Assembly (NCBI GenBank): GCA_937892315.1
Contig: CALAVF010000393.1
Span: 1 to 11,211, forward strand
From: an uncultured Prevotellaceae bacterium
GTDB lineage: Bacteria; Bacteroidota; Bacteroidia; Bacteroidales; Bacteroidaceae
Direction: 5' to 3'
DNA length: 11,211 bases
The notes beneath the pieces are model-generated. The model was not told the origin of the DNA and did no database searches. It saw only the letters and a program-made list of their open reading frames with translations. Each line of letters opens with the position of its first letter. Position 1 is the first letter of the stretch. Shown here one piece after another: positions 1-5,851 of the stretch. The translations under genes and the position numbers were made by a program.

Positions 1-239
1 CGGTTGATTGTCTCTATCAGTGAAATATCGCTGCCGTCGTCACTAAATGAGGCGAAATTTGGATTTTCCTGCTTGGATTTTAAAAACTCTTTGCCGCGTC
101 CACGAAATGAATCATAAGACAGCACCATAACTGATAGCTGATCTTCAATGATTGACGAGTTGAAATTTTGCCCGTTGAGTAATTCTTCTTTGGTGTACAC
201 TTCAACTGGGGTAGATATTGGATTGGACGCGTAGAGACT
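1..239 (-). CDS. DEAD/DEAH-box (type III Res-like) helicase fragment, both ends missing
   Basis: A minus-strand frame without stops runs out of the left end of the window. Its translation includes YASNPISTPVEVYTKEELL, then LSVMVLSYDSFRGRGKEF, then QENPNFASF. From memory of the family, this resembles the part of superfamily 2 helicases of type III restriction (Res) type that follows motif Ia, where a strand of the form LSVMVLSYDSFR is typical. The Q motif and Walker A, which should precede it, are absent. The frame stays open upstream to beyond 300 but gives nonsense there, because it overlaps a convincing plus-strand barrel gene. No credible start codon is present. The piece is therefore 5'-truncated, and its C-terminal part lies outside the window. 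Such helicases usually belong to restriction-modification or other defence loci. The family call rests on recognition of a short segment, so confidence is moderate. Confidence 0.5.
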
Positions 240-524
240 CCATGGGGCTCTTTCCACAAGCACTTCTTCTATCGTGGATGGGGAATCAGAACTGGTGTGA
301 CTTACGGTTACAACTGGAAGCTCGCCAAGCACTGGGATCTTGAAGCTCTCATTGGTCTCGGACTTATCTTCACCAACTATGACAACTGGAAACTCAGGGA
401 CGAAAATGGAGAACCATACGACAGGGTTGTTGGTGCTTCATACGATGAGGGATATGTAAACCACGAACACAAGGTTACCTTCTCTCCAACAAGGCTCGCA
501 GTGTCTATTGCTTATAGGTTCTAA
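183..524 (+). pseudogene. DUF3575-like outer-membrane beta-barrel protein, C-terminal fragment
   Basis: The plus frame is open from a TAA at 180-182 to the stop at 522-524 and has no ATG. An in-frame GTG at 297 would cut the domain, so I do not take it as the start. The 113 residues are rich in aromatic residues and alternate as in beta strands. Recognisable pieces are FFGVHFNWGRYW, GVTYGYNWKLAKHWDLEA and the C-terminal RLAVSIAYRF, which ends in Phe as outer-membrane barrels do. These match the conserved C-terminal part of Bacteroidetes DUF3575 proteins (YGYxW, RHWxLEA, final strand ending in F). Family members are roughly 190-250 residues, so about the first half, including the signal peptide, is missing. 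The loss coincides with the helicase fragment on the other strand, pointing to a breakpoint rather than a short gene. Codon use looks uniform across the frame. Its likely role as a surface or porin-like barrel is inference. Confidence 0.6.
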
Positions 525-549
525 ACACAACAAAAAGAATACGACAATC

Positions 550-584
550 AAGGCGGATGTGCAATGTGCATATCCGCCTTTTTT
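550..584 (+). terminator. Rho-independent terminator after the DUF3575-like gene
   Basis: A 14-bp stem (550-563 with 567-580, one G-U pair) encloses a 3-nt loop and is followed by a T run. The flanks can lengthen it: CACAACAAAAA at 526-536 can pair with TTTTTTGTTGTG at 579-590. It lies 25 bp after the stop codon at 524. Confidence 0.9.
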
Positions 585-648
585 GTTGTGCCACCGTTAA
601 TGTTTGTTAAAGTTCAGCGTTAATCATTACATATTGAAATAATATTGC

Positions 649-656
649 TAACTTTG
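649..656 (+). promoter_or_regulatory. Bacteroidetes -7 promoter box upstream of the tmRNA
   Basis: TAACTTTG matches the Bacteroidetes -7 consensus TAnnTTTG. I see no good -33 TTG element 19-21 bp upstream. The box lies 90 bp before the mature tmRNA 5' end, implying an 80-85 nt leader removed by processing. The interval 657-746 contains no supportable gene. Confidence 0.5.
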
Positions 657-746
657 CAGTCCATTTGAGTAAATTACTACCACAGTAGGAACGTAACAGG
701 ATAGACGGATAAGATAGAAGCGAAACGACAACTAAAAGAAATTCAC

Positions 747-1145
747 GGGGTTGACACGGATTTGACAGCATGTAGATGTGGTACGTAAGCATGCAGAGCG
801 GTGATGGCTGACTCTTTAAACACAGCTTTCAAGCAATTTAATTGGCGAAACTTCTTACGCTCTCGCTGCCTAATCGAAGCATAGTAGATATGGCCTAATT
901 CCCTTGCCAGGCAGGGGAACGAGACATCGCCCAGAAAGCCATCTGTCCTGAAGCGTTCTGATCAGCGGTGCTATAAAATCGGGAATAGTCAATAGATGCC
1001 TCGCTCTGTTGATGAAACTTTAGAGGATAAGGGTGCAGTTGGTGGTCTTGGTCTTGCTGCATCACGAAAACCAAAGGCAAGAATAAGCATGTAGAAAGCG
1101 TATGGCTTCCTTGTTTGGACGAGGGTTCAATCCCCTCCATCTCCA
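747..1145 (+). ncRNA. ssrA: tmRNA (10Sa RNA)
   Basis: Transfer-messenger RNA rescues stalled ribosomes together with SmpB, acting first as tRNA-Ala and then as a short mRNA for a degradation tag. The 5' end GGGGTTGACACGGATTTGAC and the 3' tRNA-like end (T stem 1121-1125/1133-1137, loop TTCAATC 1126-1132, acceptor strand CATCTCC 1138-1144, discriminator A 1145) are typical. Pairing of the two ends gives the G3-U70 wobble that marks alanine acceptors. The tag frame resumes at GGC 844 and reads GETSYALAA with TAA at 871-873, close to the Bacteroidetes tag GETNYALAA. The later block GATGAAACTTTAGAGGATAA (1011-1030) is strongly conserved in Bacteroidetes tmRNAs. CCA is not encoded: the next bases are CAA. 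The acceptor stem has a U-U mismatch at its fifth pair. Open frames overlapping it on either strand are artefacts. Confidence 0.95.
844..873 (+). other. tmRNA tag-peptide reading frame (GETSYALAA)
   Basis: This is the internal mRNA-like part of the tmRNA. GGC at 844-846 is the likely resume codon, followed by codons for E T S Y A L A A and a TAA stop. The C-terminal ALAA is the usual ClpXP-type recognition end. An alanine from the charged tmRNA itself would precede the glycine. Confidence 0.85.
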
Positions 1146-1202
1146 CAAAAAAAGGCACAACTTCGGTTGTGCCTTTTTTTGTGGAGATGGAGGGGATTGA
1201 AC
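1125..1202. repeat. Perfect 37-bp inverted repeat built from the tmRNA 3' end and its terminator
   Basis: Bases 1125-1161 are exactly complementary to 1166-1202 around the loop TTCG (1162-1165). The left arm contains the tmRNA T loop, T-stem 3' strand, acceptor strand and discriminator base, then A7 and GGCACAAC. The right arm repeats all of this in reverse. An ordinary terminator would need only the central part. Pairing can extend four more pairs, three of them G-U or equivalent weak pairs. Confidence 0.95.
1147..1180. terminator. Bidirectional terminator after the tmRNA
   Basis: A7, GGCACAAC, TTCG, GTTGTGCC, T7 form a compact intrinsic terminator that can act on both strands. It sits two bases after the mature tmRNA end and forms the centre of the larger inverted repeat. 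On the plus strand the T run at 1174-1180 should stop transcription before most of the right arm is made. Confidence 0.9.
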
Positions 1203-1224
1203 TTTTCATTTTTTATATTTTTGG

Positions 1225-1270
1225 CCCCTCCATCTCCGCAAAAAGGCACAACTTCGGTTGTGCCTTTTTT
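1225..1270. repeat. Partial direct copy of the tmRNA 3' end plus terminator
   Basis: Bases 1225-1264 repeat 1132-1173 with one substitution (A to G at the position matching the tmRNA discriminator base) and two fewer A residues. The repeat therefore carries CCCCTCCATCTCC, a T-stem and acceptor 3' strand without the rest of the tmRNA. The hairpin 1240-1270 (A5, GGCACAAC, TTCG, GTTGTGCC, T6) doubles as terminator for the minus-strand antiporter, whose stop codon is 9 bp away. Confidence 0.85.
1240..1270 (-). terminator. Terminator for the symporter-antiporter operon
   Basis: This is an 8-bp GC-rich stem with TTCG/CGAA loop. On the minus strand it is followed by five T residues (the A run at 1240-1244). 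It begins 9 bp after the antiporter stop codon at 1279-1281. It is nearly identical to the tmRNA terminator core at 1147-1180. Confidence 0.85.
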
Positions 1271-1278
1271 GTGTGGCG

Positions 1279-3171
1279 TTATCCAAAGAATTCCTGCATC
1301 TTTTGTTTTTCGCCAGCCACGATGATGATGTCCCCCTCGCAGATAACAATGTTGGGGTCGGGGTTGGTATAGAAGTCTTCGGATGGGCGTAAAAGTCCCA
1401 TGACAATGCAACTGCCTTTCTCGCGGATGCCCGACTTGAGAATGCTCTTGCCCAGCAGGGGCGAATCGGACGTGATGGTAAAGTTGTCGAGCACGATGTT
1501 GGTGTTCTTGTCTGCCTGTATATCGTCGGAAAGGCTCGTCTCCAGCAGTTTTTGGAACGAAGCGATGTCGGCATCGGAGCCGGCGATGATGATGCGGTCG
1601 CTTGGATAGAGTCGATGATTGCCGCCGGGAATGTTGATGTTTACGCCTCCGCGGATGATTCTCACGATGCTGGCTCCCGTGATGTTGCGGATGTTCAGGT
1701 CTTTCAGGGCTTTACCCGCAAAGGCCGAGTTGTTGGGCACTTGCACTTCGGCGATGTTCATTTCCAGTGTCAAGAGTGTGTCCGCCACTTCCTTCTCCAG
1801 TCCTCGCTGCGATTCAGCCAGCCGTTCGCGGGCGTAGAGATTCTCGTTGAAGAGACGCAGAAACTGGTTGATGCCAGGAGCCATTGCCAGTTTCAGCAGC
1901 AAGAACTTGATGATACGCATGGGCGGAGCCGTCCATGTCGAAGCCTTTTTGTTGGTTGCTCCCGCCTGCCGCTTTTCCGTGTAACTGTCCAGCATCTTCT
2001 TCGTACCTTCGCTCATGTGGCTCTCGAGGAACGCAAGCGTAGGGTAGGCGAGTTTCATGATGTAGGGCGTCAGGAATGTGGTGATAACGCTGACAGCCAC
2101 CACGATGGGGTAGAGGCTGGTGTCGGTCACCTTGAGGTTCTGACCCAGACTTGCGATGATGAAGGCAAACTCTCCAATCTGCACGAGTGAGAAGCCCGTT
2201 TGTAGTGCCACTCGGAGCGGCTGCCCAGAGAGCAGGGTGCCGGTGGTGCCGAAAAAGATTTGTCCGAAAATCACGACCAGCGTGATGATGGTGATAGGCA
2301 GCCAGTACTGAAGGAGCAGGGCAGGGTCTATCATCATGCCGACAGAGACGAAGAAGATGGCTCCGAAGATGTTCTTGATGGGTTGCACCAGATGCTCAAT
2401 TCGTTCGGCATCTACGGTTTCTGCCAGCACCGAACCCATCACAAAGGCTCCCAAGGCACTGCTGAAACCTGCCTGAACAGCCAGCAGCACCATGCCGAGG
2501 CAGAGTCCGATGGAGAAAATGGTCAGCGTCTCGTCGTTGAGGCATTTCTTGAACTTCTTCAGGAAGGTCGGAATGAGCGTGATGCCCAGCACAAACCACA
2601 GGACGATGTACATGACCAGTTTGCCCACCTGCCACAGCAGTTCCTGTCCTTCAAACTCGTTCTTCACGGCGATGGATGTCAACAACACCATCAACACCAC
2701 GGCAAAGAGGTCTTCCACAATCAGAATGCCGAAGCAAACACCTGCAAAACGGTGGTTACGCAATCCCGCCTCTTCTATCGCCTTGAACACGATGGTGGTC
2801 GAGGACATGCAGAGCATACCGCCCAAGAACAGGGCGTTCATGCTGTCCAGCCCGAGCAAATGAGCCGTCACCATGCCGGCAATCATCATGCCCACCACGA
2901 TGACTCCCGCACCAATCAGCGGCGTGCTGCCCACCTTCAGCAGTTTTTTGAACGAGAACTCCAACCCGAGGCTGAACAGGAGGAAAAGCACACCAATTTC
3001 GCCCCACGTCTCGGCGTTCTCTTCGTTGTCAATCCACGATTCGCCCAACACGTGAGGTCCCACCAGCATACCTGCCACGATGTACCCCAGCACCACGGGC
3101 TGCTTGAACAGTTTGAACAGCAGGCTTGTGATGCCTGCCGTCAGCATGATAATACAAAGGTCTTGAATCAT
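1279..3171 (-). CDS. CPA2-family cation/proton antiporter with tandem RCK_C domains
   Basis: This 630-residue inner-membrane protein should exchange K+ or Na+ for protons and help control cytoplasmic pH and ion content. Residues 1 to about 385 form the Na+/H+ exchanger domain of the KefB/KefC type, with many hydrophobic helices. Family landmarks are GYIVAGMLVGPHVLG (29-43), FSLGLEFS (66-73), the acidic pair in IVEDLFAV (151-158), whose Asp is the expected ion-coupling residue, and GAFVMGSVLAE (241-251). A charged linker (about 385-470) leads to two RCK_C (TrkA_C) regulatory domains, about 473-545 and 558-628, ending in GDIIIVAGE-type strands. No RCK_N nucleotide-binding domain is seen, so it differs from KefB/KefC, which carry NAD-binding domains. 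It follows the symporter gene by 20 bp and is probably transcribed with it. No Shine-Dalgarno precedes the ATG, as is usual for Bacteroidetes. The transported ion cannot be read from the sequence. Confidence 0.9.
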   Translation of the reverse strand: MIQDLCIIMLTAGITSLLFKLFKQPVVLGYIVAGMLVGPHVLGESWIDNEENAETWGEIGVLFLLFSLGLEFSFKKLLKVGSTPLIGAGVIVVGMMIAGMVTAHLLGLDSMNALFLGGMLCMSSTTIVFKAIEEAGLRNHRFAGVCFGILIVEDLFAVVLMVLLTSIAVKNEFEGQELLWQVGKLVMYIVLWFVLGITLIPTFLKKFKKCLNDETLTIFSIGLCLGMVLLAVQAGFSSALGAFVMGSVLAETVDAERIEHLVQPIKNIFGAIFFVSVGMMIDPALLLQYWLPITIITLVVIFGQIFFGTTGTLLSGQPLRVALQTGFSLVQIGEFAFIIASLGQNLKVTDTSLYPIVVAVSVITTFLTPYIMKLAYPTLAFLESHMSEGTKKMLDSYTEKRQAGATNKKASTWTAPPMRIIKFLLLKLAMAPGINQFLRLFNENLYARERLAESQRGLEKEVADTLLTLEMNIAEVQVPNNSAFAGKALKDLNIRNITGASIVRIIRGGVNINIPGGNHRLYPSDRIIIAGSDADIASFQKLLETSLSDDIQADKNTNIVLDNFTITSDSPLLGKSILKSGIREKGSCIVMGLLRPSEDFYTNPDPNIVICEGDIIIVAGEKQKMQEFFG

Positions 3172-3192
3172 CTTGTTATGTACTATTTGTTA

Positions 3193-4563
3193 TTATTCCG
3201 TTTCTTCCTCCAGATTCTTCTCCCACAGATAGTGCTGCGTCTCCTTCGCAATCACCCCCGACAGGAGCAGCAGCGATACCAGGTTGGGCACCGCCATCAG
3301 GGCGTTCATAATGTCTGCCAAGTTCCATACCAGTGCAAGGCTCATGGTCGAGCCGGCAAACACCAGCAGGATGTAAACGATGCGGTAGAAGATGATGCTT
3401 TGTTTCCCTGCCAGATATTCCATCGCCCGCTCGCCGTAGTAACTCCAGCCGAGGATGGTGGAGAAGGCAAACGTGATGATGCCAAAGGTGAGAATGGGTG
3501 TGCCCACATAGGGTATCATGCCAAAGGCTTTCTTCGTCAACATGCCGCCGTCCTCTTGGCTGATTTCTGGATAAGCGATGATGCTCGTCACAATCACCAA
3601 GCCCGTGATGGCACAGATGACCACTGTGTCCCAGAACGTGCCTGTGCTCGACACCAACGCCTGTCGCACAGGGTTTTTCGTCTGGGCCGCCGCCGCCACA
3701 ATCGGAGCCGAACCCATGCCCGACTCGTTGGAGAACAAACCTCTGGCGATACCATATCGTGCCGCCACCATCAGCACCGTTCCTGCCGTGCCGCCGCCAA
3801 CCGCCTTCAGCGAGAACGCTTCTTGACAGATGAGCGACAATGCCTCGACGATGTAACTGTGGTTGACGATGAGGATGTAGGTACACCCCAGCACATACAT
3901 CAGTGCCATGAACGGCACCAGAGCCGTACACCACTTGGCGATGCTTGTCACACCGCCAATCACGACGAAGCCGACCAGTGCCGCCAGCACAAAGCCGACC
4001 ACCATCTTCGTCCGCTCGGGTGACATCACCCCCTCCATCACCAGCGACAGATTCTCGCTGATGGCATTTGCCTGAACCGTGTTGCCGATGCCGAAAGCAG
4101 CAATGGCAGTAAAGATGCAGAAGAGGATGCCTAACCATTTCATTCCCAGCCCTTTCTCGAGGGCATACATCGGACCTCCCAGCATCCTCCCGTTCGATGT
4201 CTTCACACGATACTTGATGGCAAGCAGCCCTTCGCTGTATTTTGTTGCGATGCCAAACACGCCCGTCAGCCAGCACCACAGCACCGCCCCGGGGCCGCCG
4301 AGGCTGACAGCCGTTGCCACGCCGATGATGTTGCCCGTGCCAATCGTTGCCGCCAGCGAAGTTGCCAACGCCGCAAACTGGCTCACGTCGCCTGCCGATT
4401 CCTTATCCTTCTTTACCGACATCTTGATGGCGGTGAAGATTTTCCGTTGCGGAAACTTCAATCTGAAAGTGAGAAAAAGGTGTGTGCCCAGCAGCAGAAT
4501 AATCATGGGCCATCCCCACACGATGCTGCTAATCAGTTCCGTTATCTCCTGCAATTTTTCCAT
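3193..4563 (-). CDS. AgcS-type sodium/alanine (glycine) symporter
   Basis: This 456-residue polytopic inner-membrane carrier belongs to the alanine/glycine:cation symporter family (AGCS), which takes up small neutral amino acids with sodium. The family signature is clear: SLAATIGTGNIIGVATAV (69-86), GGPGAVLWCWLTGVFG (89-104) and, further on, GGPMYALEKGLGMKW. Downstream lie FSNESGMGSAPIVAAAAQT and several hydrophobic helices. I chose the ATG at 4561-4563 (MEKLQEITELISS) rather than the frame's upstream GTG at 4624-4626. It has AAAAGG just upstream, gives a normal family N-terminus, and lies downstream of the predicted promoter, whereas the upstream codon overlaps the -7 box. It leads the operon with the antiporter. 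Pairing a sodium-driven uptake carrier with a cation/proton antiporter could help restore ion balance, which is inference. The exact amino acid is not determinable. Confidence 0.92.
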   Translation of the reverse strand: MEKLQEITELISSIVWGWPMIILLLGTHLFLTFRLKFPQRKIFTAIKMSVKKDKESAGDVSQFAALATSLAATIGTGNIIGVATAVSLGGPGAVLWCWLTGVFGIATKYSEGLLAIKYRVKTSNGRMLGGPMYALEKGLGMKWLGILFCIFTAIAAFGIGNTVQANAISENLSLVMEGVMSPERTKMVVGFVLAALVGFVVIGGVTSIAKWCTALVPFMALMYVLGCTYILIVNHSYIVEALSLICQEAFSLKAVGGGTAGTVLMVAARYGIARGLFSNESGMGSAPIVAAAAQTKNPVRQALVSSTGTFWDTVVICAITGLVIVTSIIAYPEISQEDGGMLTKKAFGMIPYVGTPILTFGIITFAFSTILGWSYYGERAMEYLAGKQSIIFYRIVYILLVFAGSTMSLALVWNLADIMNALMAVPNLVSLLLLSGVIAKETQHYLWEKNLEEETE

Positions 4564-4623
4564 TTGCCTTTTGTGCTCGTTTAGTGATACCTGCTCGTTC
4601 CCCACGTGGGAACAAATCGACCA

Positions 4624-4658
4624 CAAAGTTACAAATTTTTTGTCGAATCACACCAAAA
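4624..4658 (-). promoter_or_regulatory. Promoter of the symporter-antiporter operon
   Basis: On the minus strand a -33-like TTTTGG (4653-4658) is followed after 21 bp by TAACTTTG (4624-4631), a full match to the Bacteroidetes -7 consensus TAnnTTTG. Transcription would begin near 4617, giving a leader of about 55 nt before the ATG at 4563. Confidence 0.75.
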
Positions 4659-4819
4659 CAAACCCTGCTTTCTGCCTCTCTCGCCCAAAATCGACCCTTA
4701 TACGGCAGAGAAACCCCTAAATCACCCCCTTCCTCTGCCACATTCCCCTCCCCAAACCAACCTCTCGTGATGCCCCGACGCATACCAATCGGCTGCACCG
4801 AACGAAAGCCTCATGCACG

Positions 4820-4878
4820 CCCCCCGAATCCATGCACCCCTCAAGAACATCCCCCAACATCCCCTTCAAACCCCTCCC
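4820..4878 (-). other. Potential G-quadruplex on the minus strand
   Basis: Read on the minus strand, 4878-4851 is GGG, 1 nt, GGGG, 6 nt, GGGG, 5 nt, GGGGG, which satisfies the usual G3+N1-7 quadruplex pattern. Two further runs (GGGG at 4840-4837 and GGGGGG at 4825-4820) extend it with longer loops. It lies about 160 bp or more upstream of the symporter promoter and beyond the terminator of the SPOR gene, so transcription across it is not expected unless there is read-through. Confidence 0.6.
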
Positions 4879-4916
4879 GCAATAGGACAAAATGACACGC
4901 TCGTTACCTCTGAAGT

Positions 4917-4977
4917 GGTGTGACTCACACCGCCTCGGTGGTCTGAGTCACACCGCCTCGGCGGTCTGACTCAGACC
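4917..4977. repeat. Three 15-bp palindromes at 23-bp spacing
   Basis: GGTGTGACTCACACC (4917-4931), GGTCTGAGTCACACC (4940-4954) and GGTCTGACTCAGACC (4963-4977) are variants of GGTSTGASTCASACC. The first and third are perfect arms around one base. The 8-bp spacers GCCTCGGT and GCCTCGGC let neighbouring half-sites form a second set of hairpins, ACCGCC-TC-GGYGGT (4929-4942 and 4952-4965). The whole block is itself nearly symmetric, AGTGGT at 4914-4919 against ACCACT at 4975-4980. It could be a multi-site operator or an extragenic repeat element. No gene is encoded. Confidence 0.85.
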
Positions 4978-5060
4978 ACTTTCGACGCTTCCAGCACGTC
5001 GTTTTAGTGGTGACGAAATTGACATGGCGGCAGAGACGAGGGTCTGGGCTGATAAGCAAC

Positions 5061-5094
5061 AAAAAAGGCAGCCGAATGCAGTCGGCTGCCTTTT
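5061..5094 (-). terminator. Terminator of the SPOR lipoprotein gene
   Basis: A 13-bp stem (5063-5075 with 5082-5094, core GGCAGCCGA/TCGGCTGCC) has a 6-nt loop. On the minus strand it is followed by T6 (A run 5061-5066). It lies about 39 bp past the SPOR stop codon. A shorter T run on the plus strand makes weak action in that direction possible. Confidence 0.88.
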
Positions 5095-5132
5095 GCTATG
5101 TAGAGATGTGTGTTAATGCTCAAAAGCGTGGA

Positions 5133-5621
5133 TTAGTAGGTGCGGTAGAGAATCCAAGCATCGGGGTAGGTGCCGCGGAGTTGGTCGCGTGAACTGATGG
5201 CGGCTGCACGGTCGTCGAAAGAAGTGGCAACAACTCGATACATGCCAGTTTCGGGGTTCTGTGCTACCTGTGCGGAATAGCCTTTGGCAACGAGGGTGTT
5301 GCGAAGGTTGTTGGCGTTGTCAACATTGCTGAAGGAGCCGCAAACCACGTTGAATGCCTTGAGGCTGCCACCGTTCATGACGTTGAGACGCTCCTGACGG
5401 TCGTTTGCCGTGTTGGCAACGGTGGTGGTTGGTGTGGTGACAACAGGAGTGACAGTCACAGGGGCTGTCTCAACCTGATCTGTTGTGGTGGTCACGGTTT
5501 GAGCCATTTCCTGAGCCTTGGCTTTTTCATAAGCCTTCTTGTAATTGCTTTCGGAAGATTTGCATGATACGAATGCAAGGGCTGCAACGAGTGCTACACC
5601 CATCATGAGAGATTTTTTCAT
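5133..5621 (-). CDS. SPOR-domain lipoprotein
   Basis: This 162-residue envelope protein probably binds peptidoglycan. Residues 1-20 form a lipoprotein signal: positively charged start MKK, hydrophobic core, then AFVSC with the lipidated Cys at 20. A Lys/Glu-rich stretch (26-40) and a Thr/Val/Pro-rich linker (42-72) lead to a C-terminal SPOR domain (about 88-160), with FNVVCGSFSNVDNANNLRN, GYSAQVAQN and GMYRVVATSF as hallmark segments. SPOR domains bind glycan strands stripped of peptides, mostly at the division septum. Lipidation would anchor the protein in a membrane and let the domain reach the wall. Its own promoter and terminator suggest a single-gene transcript. It is divergent from the ytxH-like operon. 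The ATG has no Shine-Dalgarno, only an A-rich leader. Confidence 0.9.
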   Translation of the reverse strand: MKKSLMMGVALVAALAFVSCKSSESNYKKAYEKAKAQEMAQTVTTTTDQVETAPVTVTPVVTTPTTTVANTANDRQERLNVMNGGSLKAFNVVCGSFSNVDNANNLRNTLVAKGYSAQVAQNPETGMYRVVATSFDDRAAAISSRDQLRGTYPDAWILYRTY

Positions 5622-5685
5622 AATCGTAAGTTTTTTTGTGTATTTTAGATTGAATGATTTTTATTTTTTCTGCTTAGAGGCACTA

Positions 5686-5717
5686 CAAAGTTAGGTCTTA
5701 TTTGTCAGACTTCAAAA
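5686..5717 (-). promoter_or_regulatory. Promoter of the SPOR lipoprotein gene
   Basis: On the minus strand TTTTG (5713-5717), 19 bp, TAACTTTG (5686-5693) is a good match to the Bacteroidetes -33/-7 pair. The predicted leader is roughly 60 nt. Confidence 0.75.
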
Positions 5718-5778
5718 GAGATGTGTGCAAAAAAAAGTTAAACATCCTAAATTGTGATGTTTTTAACGCGGAAAGTTG

Positions 5779-5786
5779 TATCTTTG
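5779..5786 (+). promoter_or_regulatory. -7 box for the ytxH-like operon
   Basis: TATCTTTG matches TAnnTTTG and lies 66 bp before the ATG at 5852. The -33 element is weak: ATTGTG at 5751-5756 is slightly too far away. With the SPOR promoter it forms a divergent pair about 90 bp apart. Confidence 0.6.
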
Positions 5787-5851
5787 GCACATGATTGATA
5801 AAAAAGAATTTGTATTAACAACATTATAAACCTTAAAAAACTTTCTGACTT

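Larger units (their letters stand above)
4660..5060. other. Gene-free intergenic stretch, C-rich then palindromic
   Basis: I find no convincing gene here. The open frames are low-complexity (rich in Pro, Ser, Arg and Thr) and lack family resemblance. From about 4660 to 4885 the plus strand is strongly rich in C and poor in G, with many runs of 3-6 C. From 4917 to 4980 there is a chain of short palindromes. The rest, 4981-5060, shows nothing specific. Confidence 0.7.

Noticed and set aside
607..792. 61-residue minus-strand open frame upstream of the tmRNA
   Set aside because: It overlaps the predicted promoter and the tmRNA 5' end, has no family resemblance and no ribosome-binding site.
895..1411. 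Several open frames on both strands over the tmRNA and its terminators (for example 895-1209 minus, 1115-1372 plus)
   Set aside because: They arise from the tmRNA sequence and its repeated 3' ends (the recurring VEMEGIE and STKKGTT strings are translations of the repeat). The tmRNA call is far stronger.
2260..4023. Very long plus-strand open frame (587 residues) opposite the antiporter and symporter genes
   Set aside because: Its translation is rich in His, Gln, Arg and Asp with no recognisable domain, and it spans two well-supported genes plus their gap. It is a codon-bias shadow.
3176..4279. 367-residue minus-strand open frame overlapping the symporter
   Set aside because: It is out of frame with the symporter, with low-complexity His/Arg/Gly-rich translation. 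The AGCS signatures lie in the other frame.
4584..4895. Pro/Ser/Arg/Thr-rich open frames in the 4640-5060 spacer
   Set aside because: Composition merely reflects C-rich DNA. No conserved motif or ribosome-binding site is seen.
4917..4980. CRISPR-like array
   Set aside because: The repeats are palindromic, the spacers are a constant 8 bp of the same sequence, and there are no cas genes. This is not a CRISPR array.
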